Assembly: GCF_012974865.1 (NCBI RefSeq)
Contig: NZ_CP043633.1
Location: forward strand, 2,787,501-2,851,500
Direction of reading: 5' to 3'
DNA length: 64,000 bases
Origin: Nonlabens sp. Ci31
GTDB taxonomy: Bacteria > Bacteroidota > Bacteroidia > Flavobacteriales > Flavobacteriaceae
Below are positions 8,562-17,764 of the stretch, piece by piece. The number at the start of each line of letters is the position of its first letter. Position 1 is the stretch's first letter. A model generated the notes under the pieces. The model saw nothing but the letters and a program-made list of their open reading frames with translations, had not been told where the DNA came from and searched no databases. A program made the translations under genes and the position numbers.

Positions 8562-9398
8562 CTATATGCTAAACGTGATTCCAAAATTTAACCCCATTAC
8601 TTCGTCATATCTAAGGTTAATTCCAAAATTTTGGGTAAATAAATAGTCTAAATTGATATTGTAGTAAAGTCCGTTTACCGTGACTTCCTCCTCAGAATTA
8701 CCAAAATCAGATTCAAACGACACGGTTCCAAATCCATAATAATACCCGAGACCTGAACTAATTTTAAATTGATCGGTGAGATAATAGCCATAATTTAGAG
8801 CTAACGAAAAAGCAAATATGCTTGTGTTTGAACTAGCTCCAGGTACTTCAATATTTGAAAACAGTCCATAACCACCGTATTCAATTTCAAAACTTTCTTG
8901 TTTTACATTAGAAAAGGCCTGTGATGCGACTAAGCCTATCGCAAATGTGCTAGCTTCAGAAGAGCCATCGTTTCCAAACCCGATATTTAAGCGACCAAGG
9001 TCAGGGTAGTAAAAACGGTTGTCAACTGTATTTGTTGGAGTTTGAGTTTGAGTTGGAGTCGGAGTTTGAGCTTGTTGTTGTTGACCTCCAAAAATGTTAG
9101 CCATCGCTGTAGTGGTTTGGCTATTCTGATTGGTATTAGTTTCAGTTTGAGGTGTCGTTTTCTGCTGATTGAAAAACTCTCTATCACCGTTTTTATAAAG
9201 TATCATAAAAACATCATCTACACTAATATTATAAACAGGGCCATCAAGTCGTTCCCATTTTTTATATTTTATTTTATCTTCCAAAATTTCAATAACTTTC
9301 GCTTTGATTTCTGACTGATCGGTCTTAATTATTACGTCTTGTGACTGTACCGTATTGAAAAATAAAGTACAGAGTAAAATGAGATAAAATTTATCCAT
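8562..9398 (-). CDS. Outer-membrane beta-barrel protein with N-terminal QDVIIKTDQSEIKAKV domain
   Basis: The 278-residue product has a Sec signal (MDKFYLILLCTLFFNTVQSQ). Residues 20-75 form the small domain DVIIKTDQSEIKAKVIEILEDK...GPVYNISVDDVFMILYKNG, frequent at the start of Bacteroidota barrel proteins. A low-complexity linker follows (about residues 78-125, Gln/Thr/Pro-rich, QTPTPTQTQTPTNT), which in DNA is a hexamer-like repeat at 9030-9070. Residues 126-278 are a beta-barrel of about 8 strands with aromatic strand ends. The role is unknown; it is likely a small surface porin or adhesin-type barrel. The gene stands alone, convergent with nothing, and is transcribed away from dnaK. Confidence 0.75.
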   Translation of the reverse strand: MDKFYLILLCTLFFNTVQSQDVIIKTDQSEIKAKVIEILEDKIKYKKWERLDGPVYNISVDDVFMILYKNGDREFFNQQKTTPQTETNTNQNSQTTTAMANIFGGQQQQAQTPTPTQTQTPTNTVDNRFYYPDLGRLNIGFGNDGSSEASTFAIGLVASQAFSNVKQESFEIEYGGYGLFSNIEVPGASSNTSIFAFSLALNYGYYLTDQFKISSGLGYYYGFGTVSFESDFGNSEEEVTVNGLYYNINLDYLFTQNFGINLRYDEVMGLNFGITFSI

Positions 9399-9420
9399 CG
9401 TGTTTAGTTTAAATTAATGA

Positions 9421-9777
9421 TGGTCAAACATATAACTTCATGCTTGTCGAGAACATTCCCTATAGAGGGGATTTTTCCTGAGTAACAAATCGTATTAAAA
9501 CACTGTTAATCAATTATTTGAATAAATTAGTTGAAATTCTTAAAGTTTTTTAGTTATGCCGCTAGACAACTAGGGAAGCAAAAGCAAAAAAAATAATCCA
9601 ATAAAAGAGTCTTTTGTTAAGGTTCAAGACTTTATAAAATGGAGCTGTCAACACATACTGAAAACAGCTACTATATTGAATGTATAGAAACAAAAAAGCC
9701 CTGAACTATTTAGTTCAGGGCTTTTATATTTATAATATAACAGCTTAACAAGCTGTCAACTTAAATGGCATAAGTGA
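9421..9777. repeat. dnaK downstream region, copy 2 of the local duplication
   Basis: Partner of 6650-7005 with the same blocks in the same order. This copy leads into the intact dnaK stop, so it is likely the original. No gene in it. Confidence 0.75.
9694..9725 (-). terminator. dnaK terminator
   Basis: Near-perfect stem AAAAGCCCTGAAC/GTTCAGGGCTTTT with T-rich tail on the minus strand, about 55 bp after the dnaK stop. A mutated copy lies at 6818-6849. Confidence 0.85.
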
Positions 9778-11682
9778 TTATTTCACTTCTTCGAAGTCTA
9801 CATCCTCCACATCACTAGTATCAGTTTCAGACTCTGCCTCACCACCAGCATCTGGACCAGGTTGTCCACCTTGACCATCAGCTTGTGCTTTGTACATTTC
9901 TTCACTTGCAGCCGTCCAAACTGTATTTAGTTTTTCTAGTGCTGGATCAATTACTGCTAAGTCTTTAGACTCATAAGCAGCTTTCAATTCGTTAAGCGCT
10001 TCTTCGATAGGGGCTTTTTTGTCAGCAGGTAGCTTTTCGCCAAATTCTTCTAACTGTTGCTCCGTTTGGAAGATCATTTGATCTGCCGCGTTCAACTTAT
10101 CTGCAGTTTCTTTTGCTTTCTTATCAGCATCAGCATTTGCAGCAGCATCTTGCTTCATTTTTTCGATTTCTTCCTCGCTCAATCCAGAAGAAGCTTCGAT
10201 ACGTATATCTTGTTTCTTTCCAGTCGCTTTATCTTCAGCACTTACTTTTATGATACCGTTAGCATCAATATCAAAGGTTACCTCAATTTGTGGTGTACCT
10301 CTTCTTGATGGTGGAATATCTGATAAGTGGAACCTACCGATAGTTTTGTTATCGTTTGCCATAGCACGCTCTCCTTGGATCACATGAATCTCAACACTAG
10401 GTTGATTATCTGCAGCGGTAGAGAATACCTGAGACTTCTTAGTTGGGATCGTCGTGTTGGACTCAATTAATTTAGTCATCACACCGCCCATAGTTTCAAT
10501 ACCTAAAGAGAGTGGCGTAACATCTAGTAAAAGAACATCTTTTACATCCCCTGTTAATACACCACCTTGAATGGCAGCACCTACAGCAACTACTTCATCG
10601 GGATTTACTCCTTTTGATGGTTTTTTGCCGAAGAATTTCTCAACAGCTTCTTGTACAGCAGGAATACGAGTAGATCCACCTACAAGTATAATCTCGTCAA
10701 TATCTCCAGTAGAAAGACCAGCGTTTTTCAATGCTGTCTCACATGGAGCGATAGTTCTTTTTACTAAGTCTGAAATTAATTTTTCAAAAGCAGACTTGGT
10801 TAATGTTTTTACAAGGTGCTTAGGTCCACTAGCAGTAGCAGTTACATAAGGCAAATTGATTTCAGTCTGTGCACTAGAAGAAAGCTCAATTTTAGCTTTT
10901 TCAGCAGCTTCTTTAAGACGTTGTAAAGCCATTGGATCTTTTCTAAGATCAATGTCTTCAGCAGCCTTAAACTCATCAGCTAACCAGTCGATGATTTTTT
11001 GATCTACGTCATCACCACCTAAGTGAGTATCACCGTCAGTTGCAAGTACTTCAAAAACGCCATCACCTAATTCTAGGATAGAAACATCATGTGTTCCACC
11101 ACCAAAATCAAATACTACAATCTTCTGATCGGTATCTTTTTTATCTAATCCGTAAGCTAATGCCGCAGCAGTAGGCTCATTGATAATACGTTCTACTTTA
11201 AGACCTGCGATCTCACCAGCTTCCTTAGTCGCTTGACGTTGAGAATCGTTAAAATAAGCCGGTACAGTGATTACTGCTCCAGTTACTTCATATCCTAAAT
11301 AATCTTCAGCAGTTTTCTTCATTTTTTGAAGAATCATCGCACTTAATTCTTGTGGCGTGTACAAACGTCCATCGATATCCACACGTGGTGTATCGTTATC
11401 ACCTTTAACCACTTTGTAAGGTACATATCCAGCTTCTTTAGTAGATTCACTGAATTTGTTACCCATAAAACGCTTGATAGAAGCAACCGTTTTAGTCGGG
11501 TTGGTTACCGCTTGTCTTTTTGCAGGATCACCTACCTTAATCTCACCACCTTCTACAAAGGCGATAACAGATGGGGTAGTTCTTTTTCCTTCTGCGTTAG
11601 GTATTACTACAGGCTCGCTTCCTTCCATTACAGAAACACAACTGTTAGTCGTACCTAAGTCTATTCCTATTATTTTACTCAT
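9778..11682 (-). CDS. dnaK: Chaperone protein DnaK (Hsp70)
   Basis: The 634-residue protein has the full Hsp70 layout. The ATPase domain (1-380) shows [17 protein letters not shown], the phosphate loop [14 protein letters not shown] and the adenosine motif [13 protein letters not shown]. The linker [19 protein letters not shown] leads to the substrate-binding domain and helical lid (about 500-600), with a Gly-rich tail ending [11 protein letters not shown]. It refolds client proteins with DnaJ and GrpE, neither of which is adjacent. The length is normal for the phylum. Transcription ends at 9694-9725. Upstream lies an ordered array of TGACA half-sites (11745-11781) rather than a CIRCE element. 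Confidence 0.98.
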   Translation of the reverse strand: MSKIIGIDLGTTNSCVSVMEGSEPVVIPNAEGKRTTPSVIAFVEGGEIKVGDPAKRQAVTNPTKTVASIKRFMGNKFSESTKEAGYVPYKVVKGDNDTPRVDIDGRLYTPQELSAMILQKMKKTAEDYLGYEVTGAVITVPAYFNDSQRQATKEAGEIAGLKVERIINEPTAAALAYGLDKKDTDQKIVVFDFGGGTHDVSILELGDGVFEVLATDGDTHLGGDDVDQKIIDWLADEFKAAEDIDLRKDPMALQRLKEAAEKAKIELSSSAQTEINLPYVTATASGPKHLVKTLTKSAFEKLISDLVKRTIAPCETALKNAGLSTGDIDEIILVGGSTRIPAVQEAVEKFFGKKPSKGVNPDEVVAVGAAIQGGVLTGDVKDVLLLDVTPLSLGIETMGGVMTKLIESNTTIPTKKSQVFSTAADNQPSVEIHVIQGERAMANDNKTIGRFHLSDIPPSRRGTPQIEVTFDIDANGIIKVSAEDKATGKKQDIRIEASSGLSEEEIEKMKQDAAANADADKKAKETADKLNAADQMIFQTEQQLEEFGEKLPADKKAPIEEALNELKAAYESKDLAVIDPALEKLNTVWTAASEEMYKAQADGQGGQPGPDAGGEAESETDTSDVEDVDFEEVK

Positions 11683-11744
11683 TATAAATTATTTTAATTA
11701 AGATTCGATTTATTTACATTCTGCATAAGTCAATGTTTGTGCCA

Positions 11745-11781
11745 TGACAACTCTAATGACATGATGTCATTTTGACTGTCA
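11745..11781. promoter_or_regulatory. Four-half-site palindromic element upstream of dnaK
   Basis: TGACA-N7-TGACA-N3-TGTCA-N7-TGTCA; the half-sites start at 11745, 11757, 11765 and 11777, giving a symmetric 37-bp array whose core AATGACATGATGTCATT is an 8-bp perfect inverted repeat. It sits 63-99 bp upstream of the dnaK ATG, as expected for an operator or activator site. The binding protein is unknown. Confidence 0.6.
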
Positions 11782-11835
11782 TTATAGTCATGATAGTAGT
11801 GTAGTGGAAGTCCCTTAATAATGCTTTCGCTTTCC

Positions 11836-11851
11836 TGCCTGCCGGCAGGCA
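11836..11851. repeat. TGCCTGCCGGCAGGCA palindrome
   Basis: Perfect 16-bp palindrome, GC-rich against an AT-rich background. It is flanked by TGCTTTCGC on the left and GCGAAGAAGCA on the right, as if it lies within a split copy of the other dispersed palindrome. Confidence 0.6.
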
Positions 11852-12307
11852 ATGGCGAAGAAGCAGAACCAAGACCAAGACGAAGTATTTAGTTTACAGT
11901 CTCATTCTTAGCAGCTAGTAGGCAGGTTGATTGTGAATTGCCTTCGAAATCTGAGTAGGCTGAAAAAAACCAATTCTCGCATTACTCCAAATAGCTAAAG
12001 ACTTACGTCATTCCGGTGCATAACTGAATCGGTTGAAAGGCTCTCAAAAGTTTATAAAATTGATTTTCCCTATCATGCATAAGAGAATATAGGCATAGTC
12101 GAGAAGGAGGAAGGCAGGTACCTTCTTTACGGAGTTTTGATCGAAGTAAGGAAGGAGGTTTACCAATTCTTCATCAATAGCATAGCAGACTTGATAGGCA
12201 TTATGTTGAAGAGCAGAACCGATGACCACCTTTCTTAAAATCAGGTAGAATACTTTTATTTTCTATCTGCTTTATGTTTACTTTTACTGCGCAAATTTGG
12301 TATAATA

Positions 12308-13756
12308 ATGACACAAAATTCTCCAGCTAAAATTGAAGCCATCAGCGTGTTTGACATGCTTAAAATAGGTGTTGGTCCTTCCAGTTCTCACACTTTAGGC
12401 CCATGGCGTGCGGCGCGTCATTTTTTAGCAAAACTAAAAGACAAAAACAGATTGGAATTGGTAAAATCCATCGAGGTAGATCTTTACGGCTCCTTATCAT
12501 TAACGGGTAAGGGTCATGCTACAGATCTCGCTTGTATTTTAGGACTAACTAATGCAGATCCGGAGACTTGTGCAATCGATGAAATCCCTGAAATTATAGA
12601 TTATATTACCAATCAAAAGTTATTGCAATTGGATGGGGTTCATTTGATTTCCTTCGATCCCAAAACACAGATTCATTTCCATCGTAATTTTCTTCCTTTC
12701 CATCCCAACGGATTTCGTTTTAAAGCCATCTTAAATGATGATAAGGTTGTTTTTGAAACCTATTACAGTATAGGTGGCGGCTTTTTTGTACAAAAAGAGC
12801 GCAAAAGATCTGCAAAACAAGTAGCGCTGTTTGAGTGTTTCCCAAGACCTATTGAAAAGGCAAGTGAACTACTCGCTTATTGTGAACGGGATCAAATGTC
12901 AGTTTCACAGGTTGTTCTGCAAAATGAAGAATACCTTCGGAGCCCAGAAGAGATAGATGAGCTATTTCGTAAAATTTGGGATGTGATGTTGGATTCTATG
13001 TACACCGGTTGTCATACAGAAGGCATACTTCCAGGCGGCCTTAATGTACGCAGAAGGGCTTTTGATACACATGAGCGTTTGCAAAAGGGAAAACCCTATT
13101 CCAATAAAGAAGAGTGGGTCGAAGCTATACGAGATACCGAGGTGAAATTTAGAGAAATTCTCAAATGGGTTTCTTGCTATGCACTGGCGGTTAACGAAGT
13201 AAATGCTTCTTTAGGTCGTGTAGTTACGGCACCTACAAATGGTAGTGCAGGAGTAATCCCTGCCGTAATGATGTACTATATGACCATTGAAAATCACGAT
13301 GCCAACTTTGAAGACATCAAGAAATTTTTATTGGTTGCAGGAGAAATAGGAGCCCTTTTCAAAAAAGGAGCAACGATCAGTGCTGCAATGGGCGGTTGTC
13401 AAGCAGAAATAGGAGTGAGCAGTGCCATGGCTGCTGGCGCATTAACAGAGCTTATGGGTGGAACACCAGCCCAAGTTCTTATAGCTAGTGAGATCGCAAT
13501 GGAACATCACTTGGGATTGACTTGTGACCCTATAGGGGGATTGGTGCAAATTCCTTGTATCGAGCGCAACGCAATGGGTGCTATTAAAGCGATTAACGCC
13601 TGTGAAATGGCACTGGATACCGATGCTAAAAATGCCAAAGTCCCATTAGATAAAGTGATAGAAACCATGTGGCAAACCGCACTAGACATGAATACTAAAT
13701 ACAAAGAAACCAGTGAAGGCGGACTTGCTGTTAATGTGGCACTCTCTGATTGCTAA
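12308..13756 (+). CDS. sdaA: L-serine ammonia-lyase (L-serine dehydratase)
   Basis: The 482-residue single-chain enzyme converts L-serine to pyruvate and ammonia using an oxygen-labile [4Fe-4S] cluster. The N-terminal (beta) part has [21 protein letters not shown]. The C-terminal (alpha) part has [55 protein letters not shown] and [19 protein letters not shown], which carry the cluster cysteines. This is the fused one-polypeptide form (type I-like). The gene is monocistronic, starting at the ATG right after the TATAATA stretch; it is divergent from dnaK. Length is as expected. Confidence 0.95.
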   Translation: MTQNSPAKIEAISVFDMLKIGVGPSSSHTLGPWRAARHFLAKLKDKNRLELVKSIEVDLYGSLSLTGKGHATDLACILGLTNADPETCAIDEIPEIIDYITNQKLLQLDGVHLISFDPKTQIHFHRNFLPFHPNGFRFKAILNDDKVVFETYYSIGGGFFVQKERKRSAKQVALFECFPRPIEKASELLAYCERDQMSVSQVVLQNEEYLRSPEEIDELFRKIWDVMLDSMYTGCHTEGILPGGLNVRRRAFDTHERLQKGKPYSNKEEWVEAIRDTEVKFREILKWVSCYALAVNEVNASLGRVVTAPTNGSAGVIPAVMMYYMTIENHDANFEDIKKFLLVAGEIGALFKKGATISAAMGGCQAEIGVSSAMAAGALTELMGGTPAQVLIASEIAMEHHLGLTCDPIGGLVQIPCIERNAMGAIKAINACEMALDTDAKNAKVPLDKVIETMWQTALDMNTKYKETSEGGLAVNVALSDC

Positions 13757-13928
13757 ATACTATTTAATCGCTTTAAATAAATCAAAATTCACAATGCTTG
13801 GTCGAGCGTACGTCTAGATCTTTTTTAAAAACACCCTTGTTATTAATTATATACCAACTGGGCTCGAAATGCTTATTCAATCTAAAAATAAATATTTAAG
13901 TTGAGTTGACCAATGGCCAACGGCTATC

Positions 13929-14063
13929 ATGACTTTAAAAGAACAGTGTAATAGCATTTCCTTTTTTAAAGAACAAGTTGGCGACGATTTCAGCAATGCT
14001 CCAAGAGCAACCAAAAGGCTTACAGAGTTGCTACACAAATTGCGTATCACTAGACCGCAATAA
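13929..14063 (+). CDS. Possible 44-residue protein
   Basis: ATG 13929 to TAA 14063 encodes MTLKEQCNSISFFKEQVGDD and a basic helical tail ending LRITRPQ. The composition is protein-like (amphipathic, charged) but I know no family, there is no clear ribosome-binding or promoter signal, and the frame could be chance or a fragment of an older gene. Confidence 0.25.
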   Translation: MTLKEQCNSISFFKEQVGDDFSNAPRATKRLTELLHKLRITRPQ

Positions 14064-14167
14064 AATACGGAAATAAAAAACGGATTGATACCCTACGTAT
14101 GTATTTATCTCACAGGTAAATGTCTTGTAAAAAAAATGAAAAGGTGGAAGATGTTTATCTAGATTAT

Positions 14168-14181
14168 GCTTTCGCGAAAGC
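14168..14181. repeat. Dispersed palindrome copy (intergenic)
   Basis: Perfect GCTTTCGCGAAAGC core 34 bp upstream of the YdbS-like gene start, close enough to affect its promoter or leader. Confidence 0.85.
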
Positions 14182-14214
14182 GTAAGTATTATTACATTTA
14201 TACACTAACAAAGC

Positions 14215-14724
14215 ATGATGACAAACGAACAAATCCTCGCTGACGGATTACCTAACATAGAAGAAGCCGATTTCAAAAAACATCCAAAAAGATTTTTAAA
14301 CAAAAAACTGATCTCTAAAGTGATCTTTTTTATCCCCTTGCTGGTGGGTGTAGTGGTGTTGTATTTCCTTATGGAGGATAAAGCATGGTTGTGGAAAGTA
14401 GCACTCGGGGCATGGCTATTCTTATTTTTAGCAAGCGTTTTTTTAGCTTATAAGGAGTATTTTGTAAGAGGTTATGTGTTGAGAGAACACGACATTACCT
14501 ATAAAAAAGGTTGGTTATTCCACAGTCAGACGACCGTTCCTTTTAATAGAATTCAACATACAGAAATCAATCACGGACCTGTAGACCGCTTATTTAAACT
14601 TTGTGAGTTGGACATATTTACCGCAGGAGGAAGTGCCAGCGATTTGAGTATAAGCGGCCTCGATCCTCAGGATGCAGCAAAATTAAAGGATTATATTTCT
14701 GGAAAACTGTCGGTGCATGCTTGA
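14215..14724 (+). CDS. YdbS-like membrane protein with bPH2 domain
   Basis: The 169-residue protein has two transmembrane helices (about residues 33-53 and 58-76) followed by a bacterial pleckstrin-homology-like domain bPH2 (DUF304; EYFVRGYVLREHDITYKKGW...VPFNRIQHTEINHGPVDRLFKLCELDIFTAGGS). It overlaps the next gene by 8 bp, so the two are translationally coupled, as in the ydbS-ydbT pairs of other bacteria. In Bacillus the pair is linked to resistance to certain antimicrobial peptides; a role in the envelope is likely here but not shown. Tandem ATGs allow a start at 14215 or 14218. Confidence 0.85.
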   Translation: MMTNEQILADGLPNIEEADFKKHPKRFLNKKLISKVIFFIPLLVGVVVLYFLMEDKAWLWKVALGAWLFLFLASVFLAYKEYFVRGYVLREHDITYKKGWLFHSQTTVPFNRIQHTEINHGPVDRLFKLCELDIFTAGGSASDLSISGLDPQDAAKLKDYISGKLSVHA

Positions 14725-16294
14725 TTTATCTACACCACAACGACAGAGCAAAAAGATCATTATATTTTACCTGTTTAAAAGTATTAAAGGTTTAATTCTT
14801 TATTTTCTGTTTGCCGCCATAGGAACGAAGTCCATGGGAGAATACGGTTGGTACATGACTGCTTTTATCGCTTTTATTGCGGTCCTATCACTCTTGTCCC
14901 CTGTTGTTAAATACATTTATTTCACTTTCCATATAGAAGATGATGAGTTAATTATTCAAAAAGGATTGCTTCAAAAGGAACGAAAAGCCATTCCTTTAGA
15001 ACGCATACAGTCTATTAATATCAATCAAAATGTGGTGCAACGTATTCTAGGAATTGTCTCTCTAGAAGTAGATACCGCAGGTTCTAAAGCTAAGGAACTG
15101 GAAATTCCAGGATTAGAAAGAGCATTTGCTAGCCAATTCAAAGATTTGCTGCAAGAACGCAAAGAGGAGATTGTGGAGGGAGTTAGTGAAACAGCTACAA
15201 ATGAAAGCTTTACTACACAAGATGCTTCTGGAAACAATTTAGAGGTTGAAACAGGAGAAAACACAGCTGTATCAAAGGCAAAAACTTCTAAAAAAGCAGT
15301 CGAAGACACCACAGAAACAATGATTCTCCAATTGGGTATTATTGATATTTTAAAAGTGGGAATTACTCAGAACCATTTAAAAAGTGCTGGTCTAGCCATA
15401 GGAGTTGCTTTTGGTAGTTGGTATAAAATAAAAGATTTAGTAGAAGAATATTTCGAAGAATGGCTGCAGCAGTTCTCTTTTGAAAATGTTATTTCAGGAA
15501 CCAGCTTAGGACTTGCTTTTGCCGCTGTGATTTCCTTTTTGTTTTTCTCTGTTGTGATCAGCATGCTATTAGCCATCAATAAATATTGGGATTTTAGTAT
15601 TGTTAAAAAAGGCACTGATCTCGAAGTAAAAATGGGGTTGTTTAATAAGAAGGAAATCAAAATACCATTAAGTAAAGTCCAGATTTTGGAATTTCATTCC
15701 AATCCATTAAGGAAGTTATTAGGATTTCAAACGGCTCAGATCTTTCAGGCACAATCAACCGATAATAAGTTAGGTAGTGTCTCCGTACCAGCTTGTAAAG
15801 AAGTACATAGAGTTTTATTGCAACATTTAATATTTAAACAACCGGTAGAAGAAACGGAGCAGGAATTGCATTGCAACCCTTATTCTCACGCGCGATTGCG
15901 TTTTTATATTAGTTCTGTTTTTGCGATACCTTTAATAGGTGCTGCTATTTATTTTGAAGAGTACGCGGGAGTGGTGCTGGTTATTGCTATTTCATTCTTT
16001 TTAGTATTTGCCGCCTTTATGTATGGGAAGAATAGCAAAGTCATACGAGACGATGATTTTGTAGTTTTCAAAAAAGGATGGATTTTTCCACAAACCATTA
16101 TTTCACCAGTTTTTAAAACTCAAGCAGTAGAAAAATGGCGCAGTGTTTTTTTAAAACGCAGAAAAGAAGCTCATTTTAGACTTCACACAGCAGCAGGAAC
16201 AAGAGGTTTGAGATACCTCAAGGAAAGTGCTTTAAACAAATTGATCAACGCGATCAATAACGAAGTGATTTGCAGTGAAGAGAAGTGGATGTGA
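14717..16294 (+). CDS. YdbT-like membrane protein with three bPH2 domains
   Basis: The 525-residue protein has repeated units of paired transmembrane helices plus bPH2 domains: about 20-140 (IEDDELIIQKGLLQKERKAIPLERIQ), 215-370 (KKGTDLEVKMGLFNKKEIKIPLSKVQ) and 390-515 (IRDDDFVVFKKGWIFPQTIISP). A hydrophilic Glu/Thr/Ser-rich loop at about 150-195 separates the first two and is unusually long. It is the partner of the upstream YdbS-like protein and is probably part of the same membrane complex. No catalytic residues are visible. Ends in CSEEKWM. Confidence 0.85.
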   Translation: MLDLSTPQRQSKKIIIFYLFKSIKGLILYFLFAAIGTKSMGEYGWYMTAFIAFIAVLSLLSPVVKYIYFTFHIEDDELIIQKGLLQKERKAIPLERIQSININQNVVQRILGIVSLEVDTAGSKAKELEIPGLERAFASQFKDLLQERKEEIVEGVSETATNESFTTQDASGNNLEVETGENTAVSKAKTSKKAVEDTTETMILQLGIIDILKVGITQNHLKSAGLAIGVAFGSWYKIKDLVEEYFEEWLQQFSFENVISGTSLGLAFAAVISFLFFSVVISMLLAINKYWDFSIVKKGTDLEVKMGLFNKKEIKIPLSKVQILEFHSNPLRKLLGFQTAQIFQAQSTDNKLGSVSVPACKEVHRVLLQHLIFKQPVEETEQELHCNPYSHARLRFYISSVFAIPLIGAAIYFEEYAGVVLVIAISFFLVFAAFMYGKNSKVIRDDDFVVFKKGWIFPQTIISPVFKTQAVEKWRSVFLKRRKEAHFRLHTAAGTRGLRYLKESALNKLINAINNEVICSEEKWM

Positions 16295-16360
16295 TGAGAG
16301 TTAAGTCATCATTACTACAATAATTGCTTACCAATATTTAGGAGTCTTAAGCTCCCTATT

Positions 16361-16990
16361 TTATAAATTAATAAAGGCCGTTTTGCCATAAGCCCATGAC
16401 TTTAGCCTGTAGTCTTTACCATTTTGAAAACTAAGATTAGAACGGTTATAGTTGGCGCCTAATTGTATAGAAAACCTTTTGTCTATACGGTATTATATAC
16501 CTATACCTGCCTTTATACCAAGGGTATAGATACTGTCTAATTGGTAATTTTTGAGTGTAAATTGATTATTTAAACCAGCCTCTATATAAGGACTCAGTTT
16601 ACTTTTTAAAATGTAATACCTCGTAAGAATAGGTACTTCTATATATCTAAATTCAATTGTTTCTGGAAAAATAGGTCCGATGAAATCGCAAAACGCTTAA
16701 GAAAATACACCAGTAAAGTCTTTGTTGGAGTAATTTAATCCTGTAGTAAGAGCAAAATTATTTTCCATTTTGTATTCGAAGCTCAATCCTATATTATAAT
16801 TGGCTTTATCATAGTCGGCAGCATGCTGACCTACACCACCAAAATCTATGTATTCATCACTTTTATTTTTTTCGATACTGCTAGAAAACCCAATTTTAAA
16901 TAGGCTTGAAGTTTCCTGAGCATTTATATAGCAAGAAGAAATAAGAAAACTTAAAATTAAAAGTAAGGAGATTTTGATTTTATAAAAGAT
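16361..16990 (-). pseudogene. Porin-like outer-membrane barrel, two in-frame stops and no start
   Basis: The minus strand reads in one frame from about 16990 to TAA at 16361-16363: signal-like KISLLLILSFLISS...NAQ, then a barrel (SSLFKIGFSSSIEKNK, YNIGLSFEYKMENNFALTTGLNYS, IEFRYIEVPILTRYY, SPYIEAGLNNQFTLKN, FSIQLGANYNRS). This is the PorT/opacity-type beta-barrel pattern. TAA codons interrupt it at 16697-16699 and 16493-16495, and no ATG/GTG/TTG precedes the signal in frame. There is no frameshift, so decay is by point mutation. Function in the ancestor was probably a small outer-membrane barrel. Confidence 0.7.
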
Positions 16991-17268
16991 ACTGGTTTTT
17001 ATAAAAGGTTGCGTAAATATTAGAACTATTTGATTGGAATGTATTTTTTAAAGGAAGTTGCTTTCATGATGTAACGGGAGTATGTAATGCTGCTTTCTTT
17101 TTCTTTTTGCAAAAGAAGTTGATCATGAACTTGATTCTATGAGTTGACACAAGACAATGGTACATTCTACAACCCAATAGGGACATCACCGACAACAAAT
17201 GTATCGATGATCTAAAACTTTCACATTTATTAAACACTTTAAATTCTTTAGATAGTGATCCTATGTCA

Positions 17269-17290
17269 TACATTTGTATCGTACACGATA
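17269..17290 (+). promoter_or_regulatory. ohrR promoter -7 box with abutting operator
   Basis: TACATTTG (17269-17276) matches the Bacteroidota TAnnTTTG box. Immediately after it lies TATCGT-AC-ACGATA (17277-17290), an inverted repeat with perfect 6-bp arms, covering the expected transcription start. This is the position for autorepression by the MarR/OhrR product encoded 11 bp downstream. Confidence 0.6.
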
Positions 17291-17300
17291 TAAATAGCAT

Positions 17301-17759
17301 ATGAATAAGGAAGAACAACTAAAATTGAGCAGTCAGGTGTGCTTTCCGATTTATTCGGTTTCTAGATTATTGACCAAATCTTACAAGCCCTATCTCGATA
17401 AAATGGGTATTACCTATCCCCAATACCTCGTGCTATTGGTCCTGTGGGAAAAGGATGAAGTAACGGTTAATCAAATTACAGAGAAATTACTCCTTAATAC
17501 CAATACGGTTTCTCCCTTATTGAAACGAATGCAGCAGTCCAATCTCATAGAGCGTCACCGTTGTAAGAATGATGAGCGAAGTGTGATTATTCAACTTACC
17601 AATAAAGGAAAGGAACTTAAAAAAGAAGCGAGTCCCATACCAGAAAAATTATTACAAACATTGCTTACCGCAACTATAGAATTACCAGATATTATCAATT
17701 TAAAAGAACTTCTTGAAGAATGGATAGGAATACTGGGAGAGCAAAAACAAAATCATTAA
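17301..17759 (+). CDS. ohrR: OhrR-like MarR-family redox-sensing repressor
   Basis: The 152-residue protein has the MarR winged-helix fold (helix-turn-helix VNQITEKLLLNTNTVSPLLKRMQQ, wing HRCKNDERSVIIQLT). Cys14 in SSQVCFPIYSVSR sits at the position of the reactive cysteine of OhrR, which senses organic hydroperoxides. It would repress itself and the genes that follow through the operator at 17277-17290. The operon continues with a nitroreductase 5 bp later and a DJ-1-type protein. No ohr peroxidase gene lies in the window, so the target set here differs from classical ohrR-ohr. Confidence 0.8.
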   Translation: MNKEEQLKLSSQVCFPIYSVSRLLTKSYKPYLDKMGITYPQYLVLLVLWEKDEVTVNQITEKLLLNTNTVSPLLKRMQQSNLIERHRCKNDERSVIIQLTNKGKELKKEASPIPEKLLQTLLTATIELPDIINLKELLEEWIGILGEQKQNH

Positions 17760-17764
17760 AAGAA

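Larger units (their letters stand above)
11683..12307. other. Long dnaK-sdaA intergenic region
   Basis: Divergent promoter region. It holds the half-site array (11745-11781) and a GC-rich palindrome (11836-11851) inside a broken copy of the dispersed palindrome. The rest, including a 61-codon minus-strand frame at 12044-12229, is not convincingly coding. Confidence 0.5.
13757..14214. other. Intergenic region, at most one tiny frame
   Basis: Holds the doubtful small frame at 13929-14063 and one copy of the dispersed palindrome at 14168-14181. Nothing else recognised. Confidence 0.4.

Noticed and set aside
9030-9075. Short direct repeats (GAGTTTGAGTTGGAGTC-type)
   Set aside because: They encode the Gln/Thr/Pro-rich linker of the barrel protein at 8562-9398; ordinary low-complexity coding repeats, not CRISPR.
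11700-11800. CIRCE element for dnaK
   Set aside because: No TTAGCACTC-N9-GAGTGCTAA is present; the visible element is the TGACA array.
12044-12229. 61-codon minus-strand frame between dnaK and sdaA
   Set aside because: Starts with GTG, no promoter or ribosome-binding signal, matches no family I know. It may be chance; kept out of the gene list.
17064-17318. 84-codon minus-strand frame upstream of ohrR
   Set aside because: It covers the ohrR promoter and operator and has low-complexity Lys and hydrophobic stretches; looks like antisense chance.
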